Shown here piece by piece: positions 43,181 through 54,483 of a stretch of 64,000 nucleotides of DNA. How positions within the stretch are numbered: position 1 is the first letter of the stretch; each line of letters opens with the position of its first letter. The DNA is from Acholoe squamosa (lineage: Eukaryota > Annelida > Polychaeta > Phyllodocida > Polynoidae): assembly GCA_949317995.1 (NCBI GenBank), contig OX439039.1:77420002-77484001 (forward strand), in the 5' to 3' direction. The translations under genes and the position numbers were made by a program. The notes under the pieces were generated by a model that saw only the letters and a program-made list of their open reading frames with translations, had not been told where the DNA came from and searched no databases.

Positions 43181-46100
43181 TCATGCTGTCAGTCCAAAAG
43201 ATGGATTCACCGATACCAGGCGTAGCTCTCTACGGAGCAGGCTATCCATCTTGACAGCAACCACAGCTGCTGATAGCTCTAGTCTTGGAATAGTCATGTG
43301 CTTGATGGGAGCAAGTCTTGATTTGCTTAACAGAAATGAGCAGTGAAGCTCTCCTTTTTCATTGACCATGCGCAGGTAGGAAGCTGTGCCATATGCTTCC
43401 TCTGAAGCATCAGAGAAGTGGTGAAGTTCGATTGTTACACATTTGCCAAAGCCTTGCGGCACAAGGCAACGTCTTACCTTGAACTCTTCCAATTGTTGCA
43501 AGTCTTCTAACCACTTTTTCCATTTCCTTGCATTGTCAGGCTCCAGTTTATCATCCCATCCTTTATCTCTTTTACACTCATCTTGGAATATCTTCTTTGC
43601 TAGAAGTATGAATGGGCTTACAAATCCCAGTGGATCATACACAGAACTGACCACTCTGAGAAGACCTCTCCTGGTGAAGGTTGCTTCCTTCTCCTTGATC
43701 TTGATGCTGAATATATCTTCTTGAGTATCCCATTGGACACCTAGTGCTCTCTCCACAGGAAGTGCTGCTGAGTCAAGGTCAAGGTCTTTTACTTCTTTAG
43801 CTCTCTCTTCAGTTGGAATGGATTCTATTACCTCCTTGCTGTTAGAGATCCATTTGGTGAGCCTGAAACCTCCAAGGTTCAACAGCTGACAGAGATCACT
43901 CACCAGCTTCTTTGCTTGATCCACAGTCGATACTGATTTAAGGCAGTCATCAGCATAGAAGTTTTCTATTACAGTTTTCACTGTTTCTTCACTGAACTCT
44001 GTCTTGTGGTCTTCAGCTGTACATTTAAGAGCGAAGCTTGCACAGCTGGGGCTCCATACCCCACCAAACAAATGTACTGCCATTCTGTAAGTCTCTAGGG
44101 GAAGATCAGGGTTACTATCTTTCCACCACAAGAACCTTAGTACATCTCTATGCTGCGGAGATACTCGCACTTGATGGAACATGGCTTCTATATCTCCCAT
44201 GATTGCTACTTGGTCTTCCCTAAATCTTAGTAGCACACCAATAAGTTTGTTGGTCATATCAGGGCCCTGCAGCACTTGTTTGTTCAGTGATGTTCCATCA
44301 TATTCTGCTGCACAATCAAAGACGATTCGAAGCTTTCCTGGCTTGTTTGGGCTTGTGACAGAATGGTGAGGAATGTACCACTTGATTCCATTACCTTGAT
44401 CATTCTCATCCTCCTGAACAGGTTCAGCATATCCTTTCTGGACTAAGTCTTCTATCCCTGCCTTATAAAGGCTATGAAGTTCAGGGTTCTTGGATAGTCT
44501 TCTTCCAAGGCTTTGTAGGCGTTTTTCTGCCATTTTCTTGTTGTCTTGTAGCTCTGGAGGTGTAACCTTAAAGGGTATGTCCATCTCATAATGTCCATCT
44601 TTGAGCCGGATAGACTCATTCCATACATCAAGAACTCTTTTGTCATCTTGTGACATTTGTGGAAGGCTACCAGCTAAAGTCTGACCCACGTCCAGCTTCC
44701 AGAACTGCTCCACTTGAGCTTCTAAGCTTACTTCTGGTCCTTGATTGGCCTGTATGAAATGACAGAGAGCAGGGTCTTTTGGATTCCCACTTTGTAGCGG
44801 TCCATTTAGTGTCCATCCTAGACTTGTTCTAGTGGCATAAGGTTCACCCTCTTTTCCCTGTCTAACTTCAAGTGGAATCAGAGCACTTGGGACATCTTGC
44901 CCAATGAGTAGAGTGACATCTGACTTCTCCTTCGGGAACAATGTCAAATGTTTAAGGTGATCCCATTTCTTAACGTCTGCTGCAGATGGTATGTTGTCCC
45001 TTAGGTTAGGGAACCTGGCCAGTGCATAGACCTTTTCCAGCTGAACCACTTTGCGTTTCTTCTTGGGGCCTGTAGTGGCTGTCACTTCCAGGAAAACTTC
45101 TAGGGCATCTGTGCTTTTACCTTCACCAAGGGTTTCCAGGGACAGACAGGTTGTTTGTCCTTTAAGGTCAAGTTTCTGGACCAAGTCCTTTGAACAGAAG
45201 GTCTTGTTACTTCCTGGATCAAGCAGAGCATATGTGCGTGTGTAATTAGTCTGACCTTTCCCTCTGACATACACAGAAACTATAGGTAAGGCGACCTTTG
45301 TGCTTTCAACATTCGATTGCCCACATGCATAACTTTTGGCTTCTTCTACCTGCTTGTCTTGAGACTTCTGTTCTTCCTTTTGGTCTCCATCCTTTCTGGA
45401 CTGAGTAGTGGTGACCTTTACTGGTTGATGCAGCAATGTTGAGTGTTTCCCTTTGCAATCCTTTTCTTGACAGGCTCTAGGCCTTTTACATTCCTTGGAG
45501 CTATGATTGCTGTAGTCAAGACAATTAAAACACAGTCTTTTTTCTTTTACAACTTCTCGTCTCTTTTCCAGGGTCATCTTCTTAAATTTGTCACATCCAC
45601 TAACTCTGTGACCATCGGCATCACAAATCCGACACTTGTACTCCTTGGGTTTATTCTCCTTCTGGGGTGGATCAGGTGTAGTTTTGCTATCTTGGCTTAA
45701 AGTGCCAGTATCTGTCGCATTCTCATTGTAGCTTGATCCCTTCTTCTTTGGCACAGAAGGCTTAACCTTTGGTTCTTTGGCTGCTGACACTACATGTCCA
45801 AATACTGGGTCATTGGCCTCTCCAGCAGCCATCTCAAGGAACTGCACAAATTCGTAGAAGTTTGGATATTCACCAAATCTCTCTCGGATCCTATAAGCTT
45901 CCTTACGCCATCTAGTTTGGAGGTACATTGGAAGTCTTGTCATGACTTTTACCATTCTATCCTGAGAGTCTACCTCCTTTAGCTTGTTCATAGCTCGTAG
46001 TGTTTCCATGCAGCCCCTAACATCATCAGCAAAGTCCTGCAGGGCTTCACCATCATTTGGCTTCAGAGCTGGGCCTTCAGTAATCTTTGAGATCCATGCC

Positions 46101-47704
46101 TTTGAGATCATGAAGTCATTACCAAATCTCTGCTTTAAGAGTTCTCTTGCCTTCTTATAGCCTTCTGATGGGATCATTAGTGCACACGGCTGTATCACCT
46201 TTAATGCCTTTCCTGTGCAATACTCAAATAGCCTAGTTAGTTTATCACTAGCCTCAATGTTGGCCTTATCCACACTGGTATCAAAGGCATTCATAAAGGG
46301 CCAGTACTTCATGGGGTCCCCATCAAACTTTATCAGGCTTGTCTTTGGGAGACGGATGACATCAATCATCTGGCGTTGTATCATCATTTGAGACTCATGG
46401 GCTGCATAACCAGTCCCCTGGCTGTTTTGACCAAAATCATTAGGAACAGACTCAGGTGACTGCTTTGCACTATCCTTGACTGATGCTTGTGGTGATTTAA
46501 CTAGTTCAATGATCCTAGCTACTTGTTCAAAGCTGAACTGCCCATCTGACTTTCTATCAGTATTTCCTGGTATAGGTGATCCTGTCCACTCGGCTGCAAG
46601 GGGGTTGAGGATTGACTTTTCTACAACTCCTGAGTGATTCTTATCTGAGCTTGAGGTGGTAGGTTTCCTGACAGTACTAGTACCCCCCAGATGATTTGAG
46701 ACTTCATTTTCAGTAGTAGAATCAAATATACCCCCACACTGCAACTTTACATCACTATCAACTCTAGCTACATGTTTCCTAGACACAGAAGCAATGCTAT
46801 TACCAAGATATTTATCAGTAACATTTTGACTGACCTTTGATCCCTTATATGTATAATCAGGGTACTCAGTGAACTTGGTCAGAACCTCTACTTCTGCTGC
46901 CGCAGCATCCATTTCAGCCTTCATCTGTAGCTGCTGACGGCGTAGTTCAAGCTTCTTTCTTTCGCGCTCAAGAAGCCGCTCCCTCTGCCTGCTTTGATAT
47001 TCAGCCTCTTCCTGCTGACGCTCAGCCTCTTCCTGCTGACGTACAGCCTCCTCTTCTCGGCGGCGTGCCTCTATTCGCTGTAGTTCTCCTCGGCGGCGTG
47101 CCTCTGCTCGCTGCTGCTCATCTCGGCGACGTGCCTCAGCTCGCTGCTCTTCAGCTTCTTGTTCCATTTGTAGCTGCATAAGCTCAAGCTCCTGTATCTC
47201 CTGAAGAGCCTTAGCTTTGACTTCAAGGGCAGCCCGTTTAGCAGCTGCCTTCACTCGGGTACTTGATGCACGTGAAGCCCTTGATGTGGCACCAGTGCCA
47301 GCCTGGGACACACTGTCATGAGGTGTAATACTGTCTTGTAGTTGATGTTGTTCAACAAAGGAGGTATACTGTCTCTTGGCCTCATTATACCTTTCCTCAA
47401 GTTTGGTATATATGGTGTCTTCATTGAGGGCACTATGAGGCTCAATGTCAATAACCAGACTCATGTAGTCCATATGCACTTTAGAGAATAGCACAAATGC
47501 AGATGTAGCTTTCTCAAGTGCCACTTGAACATCAGGTAAATCAACACCACAGTCCATCTTATGCATTAAGTCATTGACCTTCTTGGTGAATGCACCAGCA
47601 TGGCCACCTCTTGAACGGCGTAATGTGACCATTTTCTCCAACCTAACACTATCTGGGTCCAGCATCTTGCTTGGTTCTCTATGCCTGGCACCAATCTGTG
47701 ACAT
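43181..47704 (-). CDS. BEL/Pao gag and proximal pol
   Basis: Beginning about 60 bp inside the 5' LTR, this frame holds the parts of a BEL/Pao polyprotein in the expected order. First is an N-terminal region with a long Glu/Arg/Gln-rich coiled coil, then a DUF1759-type gag segment and CCHC-like zinc knuckles. A DUF1758-type aspartic protease, the reverse transcriptase and the peptidase A17/RNase H region follow. The family uses these to package and copy its RNA. The nested transposon adjoins the left end. It is treated as part of a fossil element, not as a host gene. Confidence 0.92.
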   Translation of the reverse strand: MSQIGARHREPSKMLDPDSVRLEKMVTLRRSRGGHAGAFTKKVNDLMHKMDCGVDLPDVQVALEKATSAFVLFSKVHMDYMSLVIDIEPHSALNEDTIYTKLEERYNEAKRQYTSFVEQHQLQDSITPHDSVSQAGTGATSRASRASSTRVKAAAKRAALEVKAKALQEIQELELMQLQMEQEAEEQRAEARRRDEQQRAEARRRGELQRIEARRREEEAVRQQEEAERQQEEAEYQSRQRERLLERERKKLELRRQQLQMKAEMDAAAAEVEVLTKFTEYPDYTYKGSKVSQNVTDKYLGNSIASVSRKHVARVDSDVKLQCGGIFDSTTENEVSNHLGGTSTVRKPTTSSSDKNHSGVVEKSILNPLAAEWTGSPIPGNTDRKSDGQFSFEQVARIIELVKSPQASVKDSAKQSPESVPNDFGQNSQGTGYAAHESQMMIQRQMIDVIRLPKTSLIKFDGDPMKYWPFMNAFDTSVDKANIEASDKLTRLFEYCTGKALKVIQPCALMIPSEGYKKARELLKQRFGNDFMISKAWISKITEGPALKPNDGEALQDFADDVRGCMETLRAMNKLKEVDSQDRMVKVMTRLPMYLQTRWRKEAYRIRERFGEYPNFYEFVQFLEMAAGEANDPVFGHVVSAAKEPKVKPSVPKKKGSSYNENATDTGTLSQDSKTTPDPPQKENKPKEYKCRICDADGHRVSGCDKFKKMTLEKRREVVKEKRLCFNCLDYSNHSSKECKRPRACQEKDCKGKHSTLLHQPVKVTTTQSRKDGDQKEEQKSQDKQVEEAKSYACGQSNVESTKVALPIVSVYVRGKGQTNYTRTYALLDPGSNKTFCSKDLVQKLDLKGQTTCLSLETLGEGKSTDALEVFLEVTATTGPKKKRKVVQLEKVYALARFPNLRDNIPSAADVKKWDHLKHLTLFPKEKSDVTLLIGQDVPSALIPLEVRQGKEGEPYATRTSLGWTLNGPLQSGNPKDPALCHFIQANQGPEVSLEAQVEQFWKLDVGQTLAGSLPQMSQDDKRVLDVWNESIRLKDGHYEMDIPFKVTPPELQDNKKMAEKRLQSLGRRLSKNPELHSLYKAGIEDLVQKGYAEPVQEDENDQGNGIKWYIPHHSVTSPNKPGKLRIVFDCAAEYDGTSLNKQVLQGPDMTNKLIGVLLRFREDQVAIMGDIEAMFHQVRVSPQHRDVLRFLWWKDSNPDLPLETYRMAVHLFGGVWSPSCASFALKCTAEDHKTEFSEETVKTVIENFYADDCLKSVSTVDQAKKLVSDLCQLLNLGGFRLTKWISNSKEVIESIPTEERAKEVKDLDLDSAALPVERALGVQWDTQEDIFSIKIKEKEATFTRRGLLRVVSSVYDPLGFVSPFILLAKKIFQDECKRDKGWDDKLEPDNARKWKKWLEDLQQLEEFKVRRCLVPQGFGKCVTIELHHFSDASEEAYGTASYLRMVNEKGELHCSFLLSKSRLAPIKHMTIPRLELSAAVVAVKMDSLLRRELRLVSVNPSFGLTA

Positions 47705-47766
47705 GTTGATGTGCTTGGGATCCTTGCTTAATATCCTGGTTGTTGAAGACTATTCTTTGTACCCAA

Positions 47767-48431
47767 TGTAGTGGCCAAAGCCAATGAATTGAGTCAAAGT
47801 CCTTGTGACAAGTTAAACTTACTACTGTTTATTCCTTAATCCACACAACAGCAGGGTACAGGTGCATAAGTACTCTCATAGAGTTGATAAATGCCCTGCA
47901 GTCACACAGAAATTGTCCATAGGAGATCTAATCCCACTGGTAGATGCTTATTTCCTATAGATGTCACAGTAGCACAATATAATCCACAGGTGATATAGTC
48001 TTTAACATGTAGTAGGTACAGTGTCCTTGAGGTAACCTGTGTACATGTATAACCTTGATGTAACCTGTGTACATGTATAACCCTGATGTAACCTGTACAA
48101 AGAATATTGCCTCCTATAGTCCTCAGGTACAAAGTCCAATGTCAGCAAGTAATCCAATAATGTCCATGTGTCAGGTCTGACTTAGTGTTGTTGAATGAAT
48201 GGGGAACCAGAAGGAGGCCCTTATAAATCATAGCCTTAGTAATTCTAGAAAGTTCTTGTATTATGGGGAAGACAAAGGATGGATCCTACACATACCATGG
48301 TGTTCTATATATTTCCAGAACATTCTACTAACATCACCATGAACCACACACAAGCAAGCTTATGCTACACTATTCTAGAATGTTCTAACATGATCCATAC
48401 AATCCTATACCATTCTCAATCTTACACTACA
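47767..48431 (-). repeat. 5' LTR of the BEL/Pao element
   Basis: 665 bp, TG..CA ends, about two differences from 25679-26343. The following GGTAT (48432-48436) is the second copy of the target duplication. Confidence 0.95.
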
Positions 48432-50465
48432 GGTATATCTAGAAAGTAATGCTGGATTGGATGACTCTACTTCCAAATGATAAATATGTGTAGATGTTAT
48501 CAAGCTGACACCAACATCTACACACTTATACTCATGTAATTGGAACTAGTTCACCAGCCCTCAATCATTTTCAGTGCTTAACTTGCTTCAGGCAATAAAA
48601 AACTGCAATACAGAAATTTCAAACTTAAAGTGTTAGAGTAATGGATTACTATCCAGAGATCAACAAAGGTGAAAAAGTAATCTATAGCAACCCATCAGAT
48701 TTACTATTCGCAATATTAATCCCGAAAGCTATATGGCCATTCAATTCATGCCATTCTCTATCCAGCCCAGATCGCATTCCTGGTTGCTGTTATGGGGCAT
48801 TTCTATAACCAACAATATAGACCACATCACAATAACATTATTTTGTTCTGAGGTGTGAGAGGAATTTAAGTCTGCCATAATCACAAACCACCTGGTGGTC
48901 ATTTCCTAACACACTACAAAGTCACCCTCCAAGTCGTACCAAAATTCTTATAGGAATATTTAGCATTGACAAGTTGCAGTTGTAAGGCTCTGAACGATCG
49001 TAGAGCATTAAAAAATACCTCCAGAGGTTGGGCCTAGGAGCATGGATATTTCCCAGGTTACGGTTGAGTTTATATGTTCTAGAAGTCAGGTGATGGTGGT
49101 CAAGTATTACCTACACTAACTAAATAGCTGACTTGGCATACAATATGTGGGATGCAGGTGACAGGTGCTCTATATTGTCTTTATACTATTATCATAAAAT
49201 TGTAACTACACACAGGTGCATGCATGACTAGTATTGTAGTTCAAAACTTGACCATTTGTATGGGAAGTAGCTTATCGGGGGGATGGTGCACAAGATGCCA
49301 TGTTTGCTCATGGCCCCTGTGATCTGAAAAATGATATCAGGTGATTTGAGAGCATTGTATTGTATGAGAGTTGCCTATGTAAGGATCCCATAGGATTTGA
49401 AAGCACCTAAATGTCCAATTGGACATTGTTTCATATGACCATTCTTCTGAATAGCATCTTATCTTTAGTACCCAACATAACCTTCCTTAAAGTAGGAATA
49501 TGAGCTTTTCACAAGACAATATCCAAAATAGCTCCCTTAGATCATGATACTATTCAAATATAATCCCTTGCCTTCCAGCATAATAGTTTCCCCTGTTTAA
49601 AAGTTGTTATCACATAGGCCCCCACAAGGCTCTAATGTAGGGAACTATTGGACCATATTGAGTCTCATTACTTTTTGAGGGCTGTCCAGTCCTAGGATAT
49701 TTTGCAGTGTCCTCCAAGGAACCAAGTGCATCATAAACTGGGTTAATGTTGTAGCACATGACAGTGTGAGCAGCTTTGTAGTTGGCATAAGCAAATTTCT
49801 GTTTATTTGATGCTGGTATTTATGCTTGTATATATAGCTAAAACGTAGACCAATTATGTAGTTATTTATATGTTGTTTTATATCAACTCAAATGATGCTT
49901 ACATAATAGGGATCTAAAGTAGTCCATGAATGCCAGGTGACAATAAGGTTGATCCATAAATTAGGTCACACCTTTTTAGGCCTTTTTTACTATAGAAATG
50001 TATATGGCCTTAGCGTGTTCCTTAGTGGGCCGACCCCTGCTGAAGCTGATACCTTGTCAGATAAGGACTGATAACAGCGAGCTGATGGGTACCAGGTGTT
50101 ACGTAATGCACCCTGAAAAGTCGGCAGTGAATGAAAGGAATTTTCTCATTGGTCAATAATGTATCCTGCTAAGTCAGAATAGGAGCTATGGACACCCCTC
50201 ACCCCCTCAAGTGTGACATAATTTATGAAACGGCCCATACCAATTTCCAAGGTGATCTAGATACCTGGAAGCTATCATCAGAGTAAATGGTGATAGGGAA
50301 TGAACACCACACCTGTCAAATAAACAAGGAATATAGGGTACATTTCTGCTGACTTTTTGGGGCACAGAATCCTTGGTAGGATGTGCATGTTTACAGCGAT
50401 AACTGAGACACCTGAGGAACATCTTCCTGTAATATTATTAGGACAACACAGGAGTGCCCACACAC
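48432..50465. repeat. Left arm of large inverted duplication, inner part
   Basis: It matches in reverse complement two blocks: 60886-61465 (for 48432-49025) and 54484-55857 (for 49025-50465). Shared phrases include TCTAGAAAGTAATGCTGGAT, TGACAGTGTG..GCAGCTTTGTAGTTGGCATA and GGACAACAC at the inner end. About 180 bp near 50003-50185 are present only in this arm. No gene is seen; short frames here are chance. Confidence 0.85.
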
Positions 50466-50934
50466 TTGATCATGATGGACCATGTAGTTATGACCTGGAT
50501 ATGTATTGGAAAGCTCAATTCCCAAGGATTGGTGTTGGTTTAGAAATTGCACACAATTATCATGGCAGAATGGCACTCCAGGGCAGAGACTGTGCCCAAA
50601 ATGACTAACAGGACTAATCTACAAGAGTAGATCCCAGGTATAACAAAAGTTCTGCTGTGGAAAAGACTAAGATTTTTGTGCTGCTCTAAAATTTAAGAAC
50701 CGTATGACTGGTTCTGATATGCATTTTGCCGGACATTTTATGTTCCTATGAAACCAAGAAAGGAAACATGAAACTCTTCTTCCTTACTGATATACATGTA
50801 CCAGTGCTCTCTAAAAAGTATAATCACAAGTTGTGATATGATGTACATGTTCCTAACTAAACTTATGAGTCCTTGATTAGGAGGGAGGAGTGTGATAAAT
50901 GTGTATCATACTTTAAAGTTGGATCACTTCCGGT

Positions 50935-51025
50935 TATACTCACAATATGGCCAAACTTGTGTTTCATTAAATCAGTATAGATTGTACTTGATAAGTAACC
51001 CGTAGGAAGTCTGGGTTATTTCAAC
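50935..51025. repeat. Short dispersed repeat, also at 19084-19190
   Basis: Shares CAATATGGCCAAACTTGTGT and AAGTAACCCGTAGGAAGT with the copy upstream of the satellite block. The two copies part company right after GGGTTATTTCAA. Confidence 0.7.
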
Positions 51026-51460
51026 CCACGTCACACAATTTCCTTTGATCTGTTTGTTATTGTTTATATTTGTAGTGCATTGGGATATCCTTTCTGCTTG
51101 TCTCCCCAACTCAAAATGTAAACAATAACAAACAGGACAAAGGAAATCATATGCCACAGTTAGCATTTCCGCAGCTGTGCTGCAAGTGGAGTAGCCAAGA
51201 TCTGTTATCAAACCACTTTCATAATGGAAATACCTTCTTATTTTCAGGAATTATAATTGCACTCAAACATGCCCGGTTCTTATTTTAAGAACAGGAGAAG
51301 TTACAATTGCTCTATTATTGATTATAAAACGCAAGATTACGAAGCAATGCTGGGTGTTGTTCAAGTTCATCCTAATGTTCATACATGATTTTAACTGGAA
51401 ATAATCGTATCAATGGTACATAATGGTTATATTTGAGCATTGATTGTATTGTTGATGCTC
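51020..51460. repeat. Direct repeat, first copy
   Basis: Repeated at 52310-52780 in the same orientation. Shared phrases are ACACAATTTCCTTTG, GACAAAGGAAATCAT, AGATCTGTTATCAAACCACT and GGTACATAATGGTTATATTT. The period is about 1.3 kb. The block between the copies is the dispersed repeat at 51480-52255. Confidence 0.75.
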
Positions 51461-51479
51461 CAATGAAGTGTTTGCGAGC

Positions 51480-52255
51480 AGACCAGACCAAAATCCAGTG
51501 GGTCCAACATTTTGAAATTTGCTGGTTCTTCTTAAAGTGGCAAAACACTGACACACTGTTAAGACATGACAGTTACCCTATAACCACTTCTTCAAATATA
51601 GATGTTTGTTTTTTTCATCCACTTTTCAACCAAATAAAAAATGTTTGTTAATTAGGTTTCTTTTACATTATAAAATGTTTTTTTTTTACCTAAAAATAAA
51701 ACGATTTTATAGAATGTAAAAAAGAAATGTTTTTTTTGTATACATGGTTTTGTCATTTTTTTAATGTTTAAATAAACGTTAAGCAAAGTTATGAAACTCT
51801 TTTTTTTACGTCACAAAACGTTTTTACGCCATGTGGGCTTATTAGTCCATGAATCCAGCTCTAGTCCCGCTTTGACCCAATAATGTTAAGAAATTGATTA
51901 TATTGTTTGTGTCTAAGACAAAGGGAGCTGTACAGTGATAAAAATTTATTTTGCTTTTCCTTTTCTTTTGATCTGTTTTGACTGTTGTAGGGCCTACATA
52001 TCGACCCCAAGCAGCATGGGGAGTCTTTTTAATTTGTTTTAGACCTTTAGAACTGCACAGGCTTTTTAGCTGGATACAAGACGGCACCCAATCACCCTAA
52101 TGGTCTGCATGTCTATCAAATACAAATATTTGCTAGCTAAACTGTGATTGGAGATTGAAAGTCCCTATCTATAGTTCAAATGAGGTACTCTTTGCACTCT
52201 GTGGTGTAAAGTAACTTAGTAAAGTTATCAGACATGGTCTGTGGGCGTATTTGCT
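51480..52255. repeat. Dispersed repeat, paralogous to 16400-17210
   Basis: Aligned by AATAATGTTAAGAAATTGAT, TATCGACCCCAAGCAG and AAAGTTATCAGACATGGTC. It contains a T-rich block of about 240 bp (51597-51838) that the other copy lacks. That block has AAACGTT motifs and ends ACGCCATGTGGGC, somewhat like the ends of the large transposon, so it may be a related MITE. Confidence 0.65.
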
Positions 52256-52277
52256 CAATACTTGCAGAGAACCAGTG

Positions 52278-52491
52278 TAAAGCCCGAGTTCCACTAGCGG
52301 CTCAGTCATGGCTGCAGCTGTTACCCACAACACACAATTTCCTTTGTTCTGTTTGTTTATATTTGCAGTGCATTGGGATATTATTTCCACTTGCCTCCTC
52401 AACTCAAAGTGTGAACAATAACAAACGGGACAAAGGAAATCATGTGCCACAGGTAGCATTTCCGTGTTGCTAGTGGAGCCTTGGCCTAAGC
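52278..52491. repeat. Small foldback inside the second direct-repeat copy
   Basis: GAGTTCCACTAGCGGCTCAG at the left is partly complementary to GTTGCTAGTGGAGCC at the right. CACAATTTCCTTTGTTCTGT pairs with GGGACAAAGGAAATCATGTG. The first copy has the inner arms but diverged outer ends. Confidence 0.5.
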
Positions 52492-52780
52492 ATGCTACAA
52501 AAGGGGACGATGGATGCTCAACACTATCTAAGATCTGTTATCAAACCACTTTCATAATGGAAATACCTTCATATTTTTAGGAACTATAATTGCACTCAAA
52601 CATGCCCAGTTTTAATTTTAGGAACAGGAGAAGTTATTGATTACGAAACGCAAGATTATGAAGCAATTCTGGGTGTTGTTCCAATTCATCCCGATGTTCA
52701 AACATGATATCAGCTGGAAATAATGGTACCAATGGTACATAATGGTTATATTTGAGCATTAAGTGTATTGTTGATTCACA
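52310..52780. repeat. Direct repeat, second copy
   Basis: Partner of 51020-51460, roughly 85-90 percent identical by eye, with small insertions and deletions. Confidence 0.75.
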
Positions 52781-54063
52781 TGAGTTTTAGCCAACATTTT
52801 TGTGCCACTCTATAAAACTATTCAGTCCAACAAATAAAAGTAAGTAAATGCATACTACTCAGTGGTAGACACTAACACCTAAATGGCAAGTAGTTTTTGA
52901 TGCTAACCAGTGATTTCTTTTTCTCTTCTAGATTTCCTTTAAAATTGACCATTTAGCCAGTATAATATTTGACAATACATTATCATAAACCACTGGCCAG
53001 GGTGGCTAAAGACCCAAAAGGTTAGGATCTACCCCTGCTTCCTATTTGTGTCAAATCTCTACCAACCTCATGATGATTGATTGTGTTGTTGTATGATTGA
53101 ATGTAGCAAGGAGAATAGGTTGTGGGTGTATAAGATGAGGTTACCATGGAAACTTTAGATTGGGGAATAGACTTAGCTTCTTGTTTATCTCCATGAGGTA
53201 TTATAACCTTGTATGTCTGACAAAAAATGAATATGTCTATACATAACAAAATGATTGCAATCCAAAAATTTACCACTCTAGAGGGAGGACTTTTTGCCAT
53301 TCTATACAAATGAAAAAATGGGACAGGGGATAAGAGAAGGAGATAAATTAATAATCAATGGAGAAAGCATGGGCATCAGAGACAGCAGTAATAGACTGAC
53401 ATTTTGCGGGTTGCTAAGATGTAGGGTGTTAGATTGCCAAGATCAAAACTGGTGTAGATGGAGGGGGGGCCTTGTAGAGTTATACATCTCACTTTGAGAA
53501 AAAAGGCTTATGGCATCGTTCATTGGTGTAAGCAGGAAATTTAATATGAAAAGGCCAGCAAATAAGTATTGACCTTAGACTATCAGAAAATACAAATAAC
53601 TTGAAATTTGAATAAACGTGCTAATCAGCATTGTTAGGAAATGCATTGCTGAGCTGTGTGAGCTCAGAACAGAAAAAGAGTTGAAGTGAATCACCACAAA
53701 AGGTCATATTCCTCTCCTCTTGATAAAATGAAAGTGAAATTTCAGAGTATTTGGGACTAAAATAGATGAAGATGGAAACCCTGCCTTCAATCATATTGCC
53801 ATATATACTGGCATCCTGGTAACTGCTAGTCAAGTGAAACTACATGATTCCTCTACTGGATAAGGACATCTAACGATAATATTCATAGTGGGAAGTAATA
53901 ATCGAGAATGATCGTGATTTCACCTTGGCAATATGCATGACAACATCATCTAATTTTAGCTAGGGGCCATTTCTTAATGCAATATGATTACACAAAGTCA
54001 TGTGACTGCAAATATCAAGGCTGTTCCTATGGGAATGTTGGTGCGCAATCTCCTCGTGAAAGA

Positions 54064-54066
<3 letters not shown>

Positions 54067-54117
<51 letters not shown>
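54067..54117. repeat. (TA)n microsatellite
   Basis: About 25 uninterrupted TA units. Confidence 0.95.
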
Positions 54118-54119
<2 letters not shown>

Positions 54120-54483
54120 TTAAACCCTGATGAGTATTTATTACACTCCAGCTTGAGCATTGAGCTACTAATCAGAATATTCTTTTCAATGACAAGTCAA
54201 TTGACCAGGCGTAATTTTAATAATATTTAGTGTTTACCACTGGGTAATGGGTAAAGTCTCTCTAAAGCTATGATAGAAACAGAAATGGTAGCCATAAACC
54301 ATGCCTTTATTCCCAGACTGCCACCAAAGCTTTCCTCAACCTCTAAAATAATCCCTATGAATGTCTCCAGATAGTGCCCAACCTTTAACTTAGATCCCCA
54401 CGAATTCTTTTCTGCCATCTACTCTCCTTTGCATGTTATAATAACTAGAAGAGTAGATAAAAAAAAACTAATGCTTAGAAGGA

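Larger units (their letters stand above)
25679..48431 (-). mobile_element. BEL/Pao LTR retrotransposon carrying a nested DNA transposon
   Basis: Two 665-bp direct repeats with TG..CA ends bound the element, and GGTAT is duplicated on both sides. The coding strand is minus, so the 5' LTR is at the right. Without the 14.8-kb insert it is about 8 kb, normal for BEL/Pao. Its parts, in order, are gag, protease, reverse transcriptase, RNase H, integrase and a purine-rich tract before the 3' LTR. One break is evident, the nested transposon inside pol; otherwise it looks whole. The LTRs differ at only about two positions, so it is a recent arrival. The matching region of the other arm near 61465 lacks it. 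Confidence 0.93.
50466..54483. other. Spacer between the inverted arms
   Basis: About 4 kb of unpaired sequence. It holds a direct repeat (51020-51460 and 52310-52780), a dispersed repeat shared with 16.4-17.2 kb, a small foldback and a TA microsatellite. From 52781 to 54066 nothing recognisable is seen. Confidence 0.6.

Noticed and set aside
25814-48132. Two almost identical 76-residue frames at 25814-26044 and 47902-48132
   Set aside because: They lie at the same place in the two LTRs and are by-products of the LTR repeat, not genes.
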